Notes: generated by a model not told the origin, from the letters alone. 64,000 nt of DNA from Buttiauxella noackiae ATCC 51607 (GCF_001654865.1 NZ_LXEO01000047.1:1-64000); one strand, 5' to 3'. Counted from the stretch's first letter, positions 38,566 to 49,790 are shown. Numbers and translations are program-made.

Positions 38566-39900
38566 TTATTCATCACAGAAAGTTTTTCGTTCATGCCAGG
38601 CCAGCAATGCGCCAAATGTCACCACCGCGCAGAACATCAAATACCAGGCCGGAGCCATAGGTTGCCCGGTGACTTTGAGCAGCCACGTCACAATCAATTG
38701 TGCGAATCCACCAAACAACGTGACACCAATGGCATAAACCATAGCCATGCCAGAAGCACGAACCGCCTTTGGGAAAGCTTCGAGGATCAACAAGAAAAAG
38801 GCTGCGGAACTGATATTAGCGAGGATCTGATCCACTGCGATCAGTGCCAGGGTAATGCCGAGCGGCGCCCCATGCAGAATAGTGGCGAAGATCGGCCAGA
38901 TTAGCGCGAACGATCCTAACGCGCAGGCGATCAAGATCGGTTTACGCTGAGGTAACCTATCGGCCAGTTTGCCGCCGAAGAAGGGCACCACCAGCGTTAA
39001 TGCCGCCGCCGTCAAACTCACCCACCACGACGTGCTGGCAGGCATATGCAGCGTGTTAACCATATAAGCGGGCATGTAGTAGATGATGATGTAAAACGTG
39101 GTAGTGCCTTTCATCACCAGCAAAATGCCCAGTGACAAAGCACGGCGATGTTCACGCCACAGCGTGAAAGTCGGGTTTTCTGCGCTAACAGTTGGCGTCA
39201 CAGTGTGGGTTTCAGCAAGCTGACGGCGGATGTACAAGCCAATCGGCATAATCGCCAGTCCAACAATAAACGGAATACGCCAGCCCCAGTCGTAAAGCTG
39301 TTGCTCGCTAAGGGCATGGCTTAAACCCGCGCCCATCGCCGCACCAAAAAGAGCCGCACCGCCCTGACTTGTCATCTGCCAGCTGACGCGCGCGCCGCGA
39401 CGAGATTTATCCCCCGCTTCCATCAACCATGAGGTCGCCGCCCCAACTTCCCCGCCCGCAGAAAAACCCTGCAGCATACGCCCGGCCACCAATACGACAG
39501 GAGCTAAGATCCCCGCCTGGTTATAGGTCGGCGCAAAAGCCACCATCATTACCCCTAAAGACATTAGCCCGAGGATCATTGTCATTGCCGATTTGCGTCC
39601 ATGTTTATCGGCATAGCTCCCTAACACCATACTGCCCAATGGGCGCATTACGAATCCAACCCCAAAGGTCCCTACAGCCAGCAGTAATGAGGTGTAATCA
39701 TTGGAGCTTGGGAAAAATAGATGACCAATGATCACCGAGAAAAAGCTGTAAACCGCAAAATCATAAATCTCGAGGCCATTGCCGAGAGTAACCGCCACCA
39801 ACGACTTAGCGTTAGCGCGCTCCGGGACCAACGGCGCATCATACGGAAGCGAGGCTGACATCTCGGCATCCACCTGGGCATAGCTGACACGCTGTTTCAT
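38566..39900 (-). CDS. MFS transporter, metabolite:H+ symporter type
   Basis: The 444-residue protein has 12 predicted membrane segments and motifs of the MHS branch (KgtP, ProP, CitA, TcuC): GNGLEIYDFAVYSFF at the first helix, GSYADKHGRKSAM in loop 2-3 and LQGFSAGGEVGAA in helix 4-5. The substrate is likely a carboxylate, consistent with an N-acyl amino acid or its product being used by the adjacent M20 hydrolase. ATG 39900 follows AAGGACG. It is the first gene of a two-gene operon, divergent from a LysR gene. Confidence 0.85.
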   Translation of the reverse strand: MKQRVSYAQVDAEMSASLPYDAPLVPERANAKSLVAVTLGNGLEIYDFAVYSFFSVIIGHLFFPSSNDYTSLLLAVGTFGVGFVMRPLGSMVLGSYADKHGRKSAMTMILGLMSLGVMMVAFAPTYNQAGILAPVVLVAGRMLQGFSAGGEVGAATSWLMEAGDKSRRGARVSWQMTSQGGAALFGAAMGAGLSHALSEQQLYDWGWRIPFIVGLAIMPIGLYIRRQLAETHTVTPTVSAENPTFTLWREHRRALSLGILLVMKGTTTFYIIIYYMPAYMVNTLHMPASTSWWVSLTAAALTLVVPFFGGKLADRLPQRKPILIACALGSFALIWPIFATILHGAPLGITLALIAVDQILANISSAAFFLLILEAFPKAVRASGMAMVYAIGVTLFGGFAQLIVTWLLKVTGQPMAPAWYLMFCAVVTFGALLAWHERKTFCDE

Positions 39901-40070
39901 GTATACGTCCTTCTTTGTTACTCAGATGTAAACAAACTGGGGTTGTTTTAACTATCTGCATAAAAAAAGAACATTACAATCATAAAAATTAGTTATGCCT
40001 TTGGTTATCTTATTTGTATTGTTAGAGAGCAAATTTTGCACCACGATGATGATCCTGGCGGGGCTGAAAA

Positions 40071-41006
40071 TTGAAAATCAAACTAAATCAGTTAGATATT
40101 TTGTTGGAAGTTGCCGCGCAAGGCAGCATTGGCAAAGCGGCAAAAGCGTTACATCTCACACAACCCGCCATTTCTAAAACAATTCAGGAAATGGAAGCTG
40201 AAATCGGCATGCCGATTCTGCAACGCTCATCACGCGGCGTAACGTTAAATGAGTATGGGCAAGTTTTGCTACGCCATGCCCGAGACATCGATCGCTCACT
40301 GCATCAGGCACGGGATGAAATCGACAATCTGCTTGGCAAAGCAATGCGCCAGTTACGGGTAGGTTTTACTTCTGCCGCCTCCTACGGGCCATTTACCAAT
40401 ACGCTAATTCAATTCCAGGCACGTTATCCCGGCGTGAAACTCATCGTAATGGAAGGTCGTCCGCAGCAAATTCACGATGCGCTGGAAAACCAACGGCTGG
40501 ATATCGCGGTGATAACCACCGCCAGCAATGCGGTGCAAAACGGTATGTATTACGAAACGTTGTACGCTTTGAGCAACACGGTGATTGCCGGAAATAAGCA
40601 CCCCGTAACGCACACCACCTCATTGAAACATTTAATGAATTACCCGTGGCTGGACTGGGATGAACCCGGCGAGCACTCCATTCTTGGGCAAGTTTTTCGT
40701 CGCTATAACCTGCCGTTACCGCAAAACATCATTCACTGCTCATCGCCATGGATTATGGCGCGCATGATGGAACAAACGGATGCGGTAAGCATGTGGACCT
40801 CAGTGCGTCTGCGCTTTCCGGGCTATAGCCCGAATCTGCGGCCACTGGTGCTACGCGAAGTCCTTCCGGCCAGCAGTATCTGCATTTTGTGCCCCAATAT
40901 CGCCCGGCTTTCAACGGCTGGGAATACCTTTATGGAGATGCTGAGGATTAATACGCGAGACTGGTTGCAGGATAGCGATGCGCTGGAGATGGTGGTGCGG
41001 GTTTAA
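40071..41006 (+). CDS. LysR-family transcriptional regulator
   Basis: The 311-residue protein has a LysR helix-turn-helix (GSIGKAAKALHLTQPAISKTIQEMEAEIG, quoted in part: AAKALHLTQPAISKT) and a periplasmic-binding-fold effector domain. A stop codon two codons upstream leaves TTG 40071 as the only start that keeps the family N-terminus (KIKLNQLDILLEVA). It is divergent from the MFS-M20 pair with 170 bp between and presumably controls it; repeated GTTAT motifs lie at 39992 and 40004. The effector is unknown. Confidence 0.87.
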   Translation: MKIKLNQLDILLEVAAQGSIGKAAKALHLTQPAISKTIQEMEAEIGMPILQRSSRGVTLNEYGQVLLRHARDIDRSLHQARDEIDNLLGKAMRQLRVGFTSAASYGPFTNTLIQFQARYPGVKLIVMEGRPQQIHDALENQRLDIAVITTASNAVQNGMYYETLYALSNTVIAGNKHPVTHTTSLKHLMNYPWLDWDEPGEHSILGQVFRRYNLPLPQNIIHCSSPWIMARMMEQTDAVSMWTSVRLRFPGYSPNLRPLVLREVLPASSICILCPNIARLSTAGNTFMEMLRINTRDWLQDSDALEMVVRV

Positions 41007-41016
41007 ACATTTTTAG

Positions 41017-41042
41017 GCGGCCAGGCTACAAAGCCTGGCCGC
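41017..41042. other. Perfect GC hairpin between the LysR gene and ascB
   Basis: GCGGCCAGGCT and AGCCTGGCCGC pair over 11 bp with an ACAA loop, between two convergent genes. Neither strand shows a proper T-run, so termination strength is uncertain. Confidence 0.6.
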
Positions 41043-41054
41043 ATGACTCACAGG

Positions 41055-42497
<1,443 letters not shown>

Positions 42498-42502
42498 CTA
42501 AA

Positions 42503-43960
42503 TTAATTAGCGCTTGCAGATGCAATAGCGGTGTTTGGCTGTGCCTGTTCTTTTTCGTTACGTTGCTCTTGTTCAACCGGGATATCTTCAAAGCCCAGCA
42601 GCAATGTCAGGAAGAAGGAGAGCACTACAGCCAGAATCATCACGCCAAATACCCAAACGATGCTCATTGGATTTGCGGGATCAAAGAACTGTACGCTGGT
42701 GAATAAGCCTGGAGAGGCCATTGAATGACTCGCAAGACCACCGATTCCGGCAACCGCACCGCAAACAAAACCACTGATAAGTGCCGCAATCAGTGGGCGC
42801 TTCAGACGAACCGCCACACCGTAAAGTGCAGGTTCAGAAATCCCCGCCACAATCGCGGAGGCTGCCGCAGCCAGTGCCGTCTGGCGCAATTCTGGGTTTT
42901 TCGTTTTCCATGCCACGGCCAAAGATGAACCGCCGAGTGAGAGGTTGGCACCGATTTCAGATGGCATAACCATGCCCTCTTTACCCGTTTCGGCAATGGT
43001 TTGAATAATAGACGGCGTAAATACACGGTGCATCCCGGTCATCACCAGCAGTGGCCACAGTGCGCCCATAATTGCGACCGACAACCAGCCTAAATAGCTA
43101 TGAATGGTGTAAACCAGTGAAGAAATACCAGTACCAATCCAGATACCCAGCGGGCCAATTAGCATGATGGCAATCGGTGCGGAGATAAGCACAATCAGCA
43201 TCGGTTTCAGGAAGTTTTTCGTTACCGCCGGCGTAATGCGATCAACCCATCTTTCGATATACGAGAGAATCCAGGTCATGCACAGTGCAGGGATAACGGT
43301 GTAGGTATATTTTACCGCTGTGACTGACATCCCCATAAATTCAACATGTTGGCCTTGCGCAGCCTTTGCCATCAGGTCAACAAAATTTGGGTGAACCAAA
43401 ACACCTGCTATCGCAATTGCCAGCGACATATTGGTTTTGAATTTTACTGCCGCCGATGCAGCAACCATTACCGGCAGGAAGAAGAATGCGCCATCACCAA
43501 TCACATTGAGGATAACGAGTGTTGAAGAGCCTTTTTCGAAGACCCCCGTCATATCCAGAATCATGGCAAGTAGTTTCACCATCGAACCGCCAATAATGGC
43601 TGGAATCAGTGGTGACATGGTGCCAATCAACGCATCCAGAATCCCGACACCAATACGTTTGAGGGTTATTTTGCCTTTGCCTTGTGGAGGTTCGGCTGGC
43701 TGCATGCCTTCTGGCAGGAGTTTCAACACTTCAGCATAAGCCTGAGAAACCGTGTTACCGATAATGACCTGGCACTGGTTTTCACTACGCACCACACCCA
43801 GTACACCGCTAATTGTTTTGAGTTGTGCGGCATCGACGCGACTGTCGTCATTTAACACAAACCGTAAGCGTGTCATGCAGTGTGTAACTGCCTTTACGTT
43901 ACCCGCACCGCCAACTGCGTCGACTATCGACCTTGATACTGCCGCATAATTCTTAGCCAT
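42503..43960 (-). CDS. ascF: PTS beta-glucoside EIIBC component AscF
   Basis: The 485-residue protein equals E. coli AscF and is nearly collinear with it. The N-terminal EIIB domain has the phospho-accepting Cys in AVTHCMTRLRFVL, followed by a ten-helix EIIC domain (GTMSPLIPAIIGGS, SEPALYG). No EIIA domain is fused, so the glucose EIIA (Crr) is expected to donate phosphate. ATG 43960 begins the ascF-ascB operon, divergent from ascG, with a CCGG palindrome and a CRP-like site between. Confidence 0.95.
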   Translation of the reverse strand: MAKNYAAVSRSIVDAVGGAGNVKAVTHCMTRLRFVLNDDSRVDAAQLKTISGVLGVVRSENQCQVIIGNTVSQAYAEVLKLLPEGMQPAEPPQGKGKITLKRIGVGILDALIGTMSPLIPAIIGGSMVKLLAMILDMTGVFEKGSSTLVILNVIGDGAFFFLPVMVAASAAVKFKTNMSLAIAIAGVLVHPNFVDLMAKAAQGQHVEFMGMSVTAVKYTYTVIPALCMTWILSYIERWVDRITPAVTKNFLKPMLIVLISAPIAIMLIGPLGIWIGTGISSLVYTIHSYLGWLSVAIMGALWPLLVMTGMHRVFTPSIIQTIAETGKEGMVMPSEIGANLSLGGSSLAVAWKTKNPELRQTALAAAASAIVAGISEPALYGVAVRLKRPLIAALISGFVCGAVAGIGGLASHSMASPGLFTSVQFFDPANPMSIVWVFGVMILAVVLSFFLTLLLGFEDIPVEQEQRNEKEQAQPNTAIASASAN

Positions 43961-44004
43961 GAGCTACCACTCTTTCGTATTAAAATTCATGTAGTTATGA
44001 ATGT

Positions 44005-44018
44005 TTTATCCGGTAACA
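44005..44018. promoter_or_regulatory. Second, weaker AscG-type element
   Basis: TTTATCCGGTAACA keeps the CCGGT core and outer bases of the AscG consensus (9 of 14). It lies 44 bp from the main site, close to the ascF start. Confidence 0.4.
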
Positions 44019-44048
44019 CCGCGCCGACGTGTAGGGGTCTGAGAAATA

Positions 44049-44062
44049 GGTAACCGGTTCCA
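44049..44062. promoter_or_regulatory. AscG operator between ascF and ascG
   Basis: GGTAACCGGTTCCA contains the AACCGGTT palindrome and matches the AscG consensus at 11 of 14 positions. It is 89 bp upstream of ascF. Confidence 0.75.
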
Positions 44063-44121
44063 CATTAGATTGACCACAGAAAACAAACAGATCAAATTCT
44101 AATTTTACATATTGTTAATTT

Positions 44122-44137
44122 TGTGATCATGATCGAC
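44122..44137. promoter_or_regulatory. CRP-like site of the ascFB promoter
   Basis: TGTGATCATGATCGAC has a perfect left half of the CRP consensus and a partial right half (TCGAC for TCACA), within a longer TGATCATGATCGA symmetrical segment. Confidence 0.5.
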
Positions 44138-44237
44138 ATAAAGCCGGTACTCGATCAATCTGAAACCCTTCACGCACAGTATTTTGTCGGGCGGGAATGT
44201 GTAAAATGGGCGCATTCAAAAAAGCCAGGAAGCTCTA

Positions 44238-45254
44238 ATGTCGACAATGCTAGAAGTGGCAAAAAAAGCCGGTGTCTCAAAAGCCACTGTTTCACGTGTT
44301 CTTTCCGGAAAGGGATACGTCAGCGAAGCCACGAAAGAGCAGGTCTATAAAGCCATTGAGGAGGCGGGGTATCGACCCAATTTACTGGCGCGTAATCTGG
44401 CGACGAATAAATCAGAATGCATTGGTTTAGTGGTAACCAATACCCTTTATCACGGCAGTTATTTCAGCGAAATACTGTCTCAGGCAGCCAAGAAATTAGA
44501 AGACAATGGTCGCCAGCTTATTCTGGTCGATGGTAAACACAGCGCACAGGAAGAAAGAGAAGCTATTCAGTTTCTACTCGATTTACGCTGCGATGCGGTA
44601 ATTATTTACCCACGTTTTTTAACCATTGATGAAATGGATTTGATTATTGAGCAGCATAAAAAACCGATTATGGTGGTGAACCGAAAATTAAGAAAACACC
44701 AAAGCCACTGCGTTTTTTGTGACCATAAAGGCTCCAGTTTCCAGGCAACAAAATATCTGATTGAACGCGGGCATCGCGATATTGCCTTTATTACCGGCTC
44801 AATGGACTCCCCTACCGCCATCGAGCGTTTATCAGGCTATAAAGAAGCTTTAAATCAATATGATATTGGCGTAAACGAGGCACTTATCGCCCAAGGGAAA
44901 TGGACGCCAGCCAGCGGTGTTGCGGCGGTTGAAACGTTGCTTTCGCGCAAAAACAAGATCAGCGCAATCCTCGCCAGTAATGATGAAATGGCGGTTGGCG
45001 CAATGAAAAAATTAAACGATATGGGTATTTCTGTTCCCGGTGAAATATCCATTATCGGTTTCGATAATATACCTACTGCACCTTATCTCTCACCCGCTTT
45101 AACCAGTATTAAAGATCCGGTCAGCGATATGATAAGCGAGGTGATCAACCGCTTAATATCGATGCTGGATGGTGGGTATTTGTCGAAAGAGAATGTGTTC
45201 ACGTCAGATTTGTTAGCGAGAAATTCAGTGATTGACGGGCCATATAAAGGTTAA
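44238..45254 (+). CDS. ascG: LacI-family regulator AscG
   Basis: AscG represses the asc beta-glucoside operon. The 338-residue protein starts MSTMLEVAKKAGVSKATVSR, with the LacI helix-turn-helix and hinge, followed by a sugar-binding domain with ITGSMDSPTAIERL and GFDNIPTAPYLSPALTSI. It is collinear with E. coli AscG (336). ATG 44238 follows AGGAAGCTCTA. It is divergent from ascF and probably also binds the CCGG palindromes at 28858-28890 (inference). Confidence 0.93.
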   Translation: MSTMLEVAKKAGVSKATVSRVLSGKGYVSEATKEQVYKAIEEAGYRPNLLARNLATNKSECIGLVVTNTLYHGSYFSEILSQAAKKLEDNGRQLILVDGKHSAQEEREAIQFLLDLRCDAVIIYPRFLTIDEMDLIIEQHKKPIMVVNRKLRKHQSHCVFCDHKGSSFQATKYLIERGHRDIAFITGSMDSPTAIERLSGYKEALNQYDIGVNEALIAQGKWTPASGVAAVETLLSRKNKISAILASNDEMAVGAMKKLNDMGISVPGEISIIGFDNIPTAPYLSPALTSIKDPVSDMISEVINRLISMLDGGYLSKENVFTSDLLARNSVIDGPYKG

Positions 45255-45280
45255 TGAAACGGCGCATTCGCGCCGTTTCA
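45255..45280. terminator. Hairpin between ascG and curA
   Basis: TGAAACGGCGC and GCGCCGTTTCA form an 11-bp perfect stem with an ATTC loop between two convergent genes. Only short A/T-rich flanks follow, so it may act with moderate efficiency in both directions. Confidence 0.65.
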
Positions 45281-45287
45281 ACAAAAA

Positions 45288-46319
45288 TCAACTCGCGACT
45301 TTCACTATTAATTTGCCGAAGTTCTTGCCGACCAGCAAACCACGGAATGCTTCAACGCTGTTTTCCAGCCCATCAACAATATCTTCACGGAACTGGATTT
45401 TCCCTTCCGCCAGCCACTGGCTCATCTGCTTAAAGAATTCCGGGTAACTGTCGCTGTAATCCTGTGAAATAATAAAGCCTTGCACGCGCAGGCGTTTTTT
45501 GAGGATGGTGCCCATCAGCAGCGGCAACCGGTCCTGTTCAAATGCGCTGTTCATGCCGTTGTACTGGCTGATTACGCCGCACACAGGAATTCGCGCTTTG
45601 GTATTAAGTAGCGGCAATACCGCGTCAAATACCGCCCCGCCAACGTTTTCAAAATAGACATCAATGCCACTGTTACAGGCCTTTTTCAGCTGTTCGGCAA
45701 AATCTGGCGCTTTGTGGTCAATACAGGCATCAAATTTCAACGTTTCTGTCACGTAGCGGCATTTATCAGGACCGCCCGCGATACCTACGACTTTCGCACC
45801 CAGCAGTTTTGCCACTTGCCCAACAACTGAACCCACGGCACCGCTGGCCGCCGCGACAACCACAGTTTCTCCAACTTGCGGATTACCAATATCGGTCAAT
45901 CCCATATATCCGGTGAAACCAGGCATACCAAGCAAACCGAGCGCATATGATGGATGATCCATATTGGAATCGAGTTTCTGCAAATCTTCGCCGTTGGACA
46001 GCGCGTAATCCTGCCAGCCGGTATAGGCCAGAACAAGGTCACCGGCTTTGTAATCCGCATGTTCGGATTTCTCAACGCGACAAACGGTGCCCGCACCAAT
46101 CACTTCACCAATCGCAAGCCCAGGCGTATAGGATTGGGCATCATCCATGCGCCCACGCATATACGGGTCGAGAGATAAATAGAGGGTTCGCAGCAGTAGC
46201 TGGCCTGCGGCAGGCTGTGGAACAGGCGCTTCTTCAAGAATGATGTCTTGATCGGTCGGCATGCCCTGCGGGCGCTTCGCCAGTACAAAGCGGCGGTTAG
46301 TTTGAGACGACTGAGTCAT
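45288..46319 (-). CDS. curA: NADPH-dependent curcumin reductase-type oxidoreductase (CurA/YncB)
   Basis: The 343-residue product belongs to the zinc-independent medium-chain reductase family and closely resembles E. coli CurA (345), which reduces curcumin and other enones with NADPH. Motifs are YLSLDPYMRGRM at the N-terminus, the nucleotide-binding AASGAVGSVVGQVAKLLGA and PVCGVISQYN. The start at 46319 follows GGAGAG; the longer frame to 46358 is not needed. It is monocistronic. Confidence 0.9.
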   Translation of the reverse strand: MTQSSQTNRRFVLAKRPQGMPTDQDIILEEAPVPQPAAGQLLLRTLYLSLDPYMRGRMDDAQSYTPGLAIGEVIGAGTVCRVEKSEHADYKAGDLVLAYTGWQDYALSNGEDLQKLDSNMDHPSYALGLLGMPGFTGYMGLTDIGNPQVGETVVVAAASGAVGSVVGQVAKLLGAKVVGIAGGPDKCRYVTETLKFDACIDHKAPDFAEQLKKACNSGIDVYFENVGGAVFDAVLPLLNTKARIPVCGVISQYNGMNSAFEQDRLPLLMGTILKKRLRVQGFIISQDYSDSYPEFFKQMSQWLAEGKIQFREDIVDGLENSVEAFRGLLVGKNFGKLIVKVAS

Positions 46320-46424
46320 AATTCTCTCCATAGATTTGGGTCGTGAATAAACGGTCAATCTGTCCCAGCCTAGCTAAAAAAAACCGTTGCAGGGGTTAAA
46401 ACGTGCGGTTCTGGGATTTTATTG

Positions 46425-47945
46425 TTAATGCAACACCGTCACGGCATCTTCCAGACGCGTTGCCCGGTGTTTCACCATCGCCGACACTTCCGCGCTTTCC
46501 TCAACTAACGCCGCATTTTTTTGCGTGATAGCGTCAAGTTCAGCCACAGCACGCGTTAAATCAGATAAGCCTTCTGCCTGTTCCGAGGTGGCGTGGCTGA
46601 TTTGCCCAAGTAGTTGAGTGACGTTGCGTACTTGCTCAACAATGTCATTCATTGTGCGCCCCGCTTCGTAAACCTGAATCGTGCCGGACTGCACTTTGCT
46701 GGCGCTGGCATCAATCAGCTTGCGAATATCATTCGCCGCCGTTGCACTGCGTTGTGCCAAGTTTCGCACTTCACCGGCAACCACCGCGAACCCTTTCCCC
46801 TGCTCTCCGGCACGGGCGGCTTCAACGGCGGCGTTAAGCGCCAGAATGTTTGTCTGGAAGGCAATATCGTTGATAAGGCTGGTAATTGAACCGATACGCT
46901 GCGTACTGTCGGCAATATCATCCATGGTAGTCACAACGGTCTCCATCGCCTTGCCACCGTGGGCTGCGGCCTCGCTCGCAGAACTTGAAAGCTTATCGGC
47001 AGCTGCGGCGGTTTCTGAATTGTTCTGCACCGATACCGCCATCTGGCCCATTGTGGTGACGGTTTGCTGCACGTTGACCACCGACTGGCGCGTGCGCTCA
47101 TTAAGCTCCACGTTGCCCTGAGCCAGCGTTTCGCTGCCGCTGCGCACGTTCTCAACCTGATGGCTGACATCATGAATTAGCCAGCGGCACATCAAACCTA
47201 GTTGGCCAATGGCACGCAGCGTCATACCTATTTCATCCGTTCGTGCAAGATGCTGCACTCGCTGCTGGTTTCCAGTCGCCACTTCGAGCGCCTGACGGGC
47301 GACATTTTCCAGCGGACGTGCAATTTGCCACTCCAGCAACGCACAGGCTAGCAGGCTCGCTAACGCACTGATTACAAGATACGGCACACCTTGCCCAAGC
47401 GTTACTGAAGCAGCCATCATCAACACAAACACGCAGCTCATGATCATACGAATACGGCCCCTCAGCCGTAACGCGGGTAATTTCCCCAGCCAGCCTTTAC
47501 GCAAAACCAGACCTTTAAACAGGCGACGTTTGCAGCGCCCTTCTTTGAGTGCTTTATACAGCGGTTCAGCGGCTGCGATTTCCTCCGGCATCGCTTTGGT
47601 ACGAATCGACATATAGCCGGTAGTTTTGCCGTTACGCACCACCGGCACGACGTTAGCCCGCACCCAGTAGTGGTCACCATTTTTACGCTGATTTTTGACG
47701 ATCCCCGTCCACGGCTCTCCCTGTTGCAGGGTGAACCACATATCAGCAAAGGCGGCTTTTGGCATATCGGGATGGCGCACCAGGTTGTGGGGTTGTCCTG
47801 TGAGGTCATGAAGCTGGTAACCACTCACCTTCACAAATGCATCGTTCGCATGGGTGATTGTGCTTTTTAGATCGGTCGTAGACATCAATGTCGTGTCGTC
47901 ATCAAGCAGGTATTCATGCTGTGTAGCAGCCGTGCGCGCAGTCAT
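46425..47945 (-). CDS. aer: Aerotaxis receptor Aer
   Basis: Aer senses redox/energy state through FAD and directs swimming through CheA/CheW. The 506-residue protein equals E. coli Aer. In order: PAS domain (about 20-120; GQPHNLVRHPDMPKAAFADM), membrane anchor (about 165-205), HAMP region, and the conserved signalling hairpin INDIAFQTNILALNAAVEAA with helical bundles. A flagellar sigma-28 promoter lies at 47998-48024. In E. coli aer is adjacent to and divergent from patA; here seven genes separate that pair. Confidence 0.96.
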   Translation of the reverse strand: MTARTAATQHEYLLDDDTTLMSTTDLKSTITHANDAFVKVSGYQLHDLTGQPHNLVRHPDMPKAAFADMWFTLQQGEPWTGIVKNQRKNGDHYWVRANVVPVVRNGKTTGYMSIRTKAMPEEIAAAEPLYKALKEGRCKRRLFKGLVLRKGWLGKLPALRLRGRIRMIMSCVFVLMMAASVTLGQGVPYLVISALASLLACALLEWQIARPLENVARQALEVATGNQQRVQHLARTDEIGMTLRAIGQLGLMCRWLIHDVSHQVENVRSGSETLAQGNVELNERTRQSVVNVQQTVTTMGQMAVSVQNNSETAAAADKLSSSASEAAAHGGKAMETVVTTMDDIADSTQRIGSITSLINDIAFQTNILALNAAVEAARAGEQGKGFAVVAGEVRNLAQRSATAANDIRKLIDASASKVQSGTIQVYEAGRTMNDIVEQVRNVTQLLGQISHATSEQAEGLSDLTRAVAELDAITQKNAALVEESAEVSAMVKHRATRLEDAVTVLH

Positions 47946-47997
47946 AGCAACTCCCTTGGCAGGTTATCCGATTGTTAATATTTTTAGTTGTATTGTT

Positions 47998-48024
47998 ATT
48001 TCGGCGCTGCAAAATTTTACTTTA
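47998..48024 (-). promoter_or_regulatory. Sigma-28 (FliA) promoter of aer
   Basis: On the minus strand TAAAGTAA is followed, with exactly 15 nt between TAAA and the -10, by GCCGAAAT. The consensus is TAAAGTTT-N11-GCCGATAA. It lies 53 bp upstream of the aer start. Confidence 0.8.
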
Positions 48025-48238
48025 GCGGTTAAACTTGACGGCGATCACACTTTTTTAACTAAGCCATATTTTTTATAATGATTTTGGATGGAGGGCGCAT
48101 TCCCCATTAATTTCATAAAGTTATTAATGAAAATGTCATAGTGACGCTAAGTGCTGGAGTTTTGACCTTCAATTTGCAATCGGCACACTACACTTAGTTC
48201 GGGGCCGTTTCGCCCCCGCAAGGAAAAAGAGGATAATA

Positions 48239-49744
48239 ATGTTAAAAAGGAAAAAGAAAGTCAGACCTATCAAGGTCAGTGACGTCACCATCATCGACGA
48301 TAGTCGTCTTAAAAAGGCAATTACTGCCGCATCGCTTGGCAATGCGATGGAATGGTTTGATTTCGGCGTATACGGCTTTGTTGCTTACGCCCTCGGTAAG
48401 GTTTTCTTCCCGGATGCCAGCCCTAGTGTGCAGATGATTGCCGCACTGGGTACCTTCTCTGTTCCCTTCCTGATTCGCCCGTTGGGTGGCCTGTTCTTCG
48501 GCATGCTGGGCGATAAGTACGGACGCCAGAAGATCCTGTCCATCACTATTATCATTATGTCATTGAGTACCTTCTGTATTGGCCTGATCCCGTCGTACGC
48601 GACTATTGGTATCTGGGCGCCAATCCTGTTGTTACTTGCGAAAATGGCGCAAGGGTTCTCAGTGGGTGGTGAATACACCGGTGCTTCGATATTTGTCGCC
48701 GAATACTCGCCAGACCGTAAACGCGGCTTTATGGGGAGTTGGCTGGACTTCGGTTCCATCGCCGGTTTTGTCTGTGGCGCGGGTGTCGTGGTGCTGATTA
48801 CCGCGATTGTCGGTGAAGATAACTTCCTTGAATGGGGCTGGCGTTTGCCGTTCTTCCTGGCATTGCCACTGGGGATTATCGGCCTGTATCTGCGTCATGC
48901 GCTTGAAGAGACACCGGCGTTCCAGCAGCATATTGAAAAACTGGAACAAGGCGATAAAGAAGGCCTGACCGACGGGCCGAAAGTCTCCTTTAAAGAGATT
49001 GCGACTAAACACTGGCGCAGCCTGTTGACCTGTATCGGGATCGTTATTTCTACCAACGTGACCTACTACATGTTGCTCACGTATATGCCAAGTTATCTCT
49101 CACACAACCTGCATTATTCCGAAGAACATGGCGTACTGATCATTATCGCCATTATGATCGGGATGCTGTTTGTGCAACCGGTAATTGGTCTGTTGAGTGA
49201 CCGCTTTGGCCGTCGCCCGTTTATTGTAGGCGGCAGCATCGCATTGCTGTTGCTGGCAATTCCGGCCTTTATTTTAATTAACAGTAATGTGCTGGGGCTG
49301 ATATTCGCCGGGCTGCTGATTCTGGCGGTGGTTCTTAACTCCTTCACCGGCGTTATGGCCTCCACTCTTCCAGCCATGTTCCCAACGCATATTCGTTACA
49401 GTGCGCTGGCAAGTGCCTTTAATATCTCGGTATTGGTCGCGGGTCTTACGCCAACGCTTGCTGCGTGGCTAGTCGAGACGACCGAAAACCTGATGATGCC
49501 CGCCTATTATCTGATGGTGGTTGCGGTTATCGGCCTGGTGACGGGTCTGACGATGAAAGAGACAGCGAATAAGCCGTTGAAGGGGGCCACACCTGCGGCT
49601 TCTGATATTGCCGAAGCGCGCGAAATTGTTCAGGAGCACCACGATAACATCGAGCAAAAAATCGAAGATATCGACCGTGAGATTGAAGAATTACAGGCGA
49701 AACGTACCAACCTGGTGGATCAGCACCCGCGTATTAACGAGTAA
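48239..49744 (+). CDS. proP: Osmosensory proline/glycine betaine transporter ProP
   Basis: ProP is an H+ symporter of the MFS that imports proline, betaine and ectoine when medium osmolality rises. The 501 residues match E. coli (500). It has 12 membrane segments, MHS motifs (GNAMEWFDFGVYGF, QGFSVGGEYTGA) and the C-terminal antiparallel coiled-coil (about 465-500; HDNIEQKIEDIDREIEELQA) that sets the osmotic threshold. It sits between aer and an ABC importer, unlike in E. coli, where it is next to the basRS region. Confidence 0.96.
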   Translation: MLKRKKKVRPIKVSDVTIIDDSRLKKAITAASLGNAMEWFDFGVYGFVAYALGKVFFPDASPSVQMIAALGTFSVPFLIRPLGGLFFGMLGDKYGRQKILSITIIIMSLSTFCIGLIPSYATIGIWAPILLLLAKMAQGFSVGGEYTGASIFVAEYSPDRKRGFMGSWLDFGSIAGFVCGAGVVVLITAIVGEDNFLEWGWRLPFFLALPLGIIGLYLRHALEETPAFQQHIEKLEQGDKEGLTDGPKVSFKEIATKHWRSLLTCIGIVISTNVTYYMLLTYMPSYLSHNLHYSEEHGVLIIIAIMIGMLFVQPVIGLLSDRFGRRPFIVGGSIALLLLAIPAFILINSNVLGLIFAGLLILAVVLNSFTGVMASTLPAMFPTHIRYSALASAFNISVLVAGLTPTLAAWLVETTENLMMPAYYLMVVAVIGLVTGLTMKETANKPLKGATPAASDIAEAREIVQEHHDNIEQKIEDIDREIEELQAKRTNLVDQHPRINE

Positions 49745-49758
49745 TTTTTAGCAGCATC

Positions 49759-49790
49759 AAAAACGCCGGGCCAATGCCCGGCGTTTTTAT
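49759..49790 (+). terminator. Terminator after proP
   Basis: AAAAACGCCGGGC and GCCCGGCGTTTTT form a perfect 13-bp stem with a CAAT loop and a following T-run. It ends the proP transcript and separates it from the ABC operon. Confidence 0.93.

Noticed and set aside
41017..41042. Rho-independent terminator after ascB or the LysR gene
   Set aside because: The stem is perfect but neither strand has a following T-run, so it is listed only as a hairpin.
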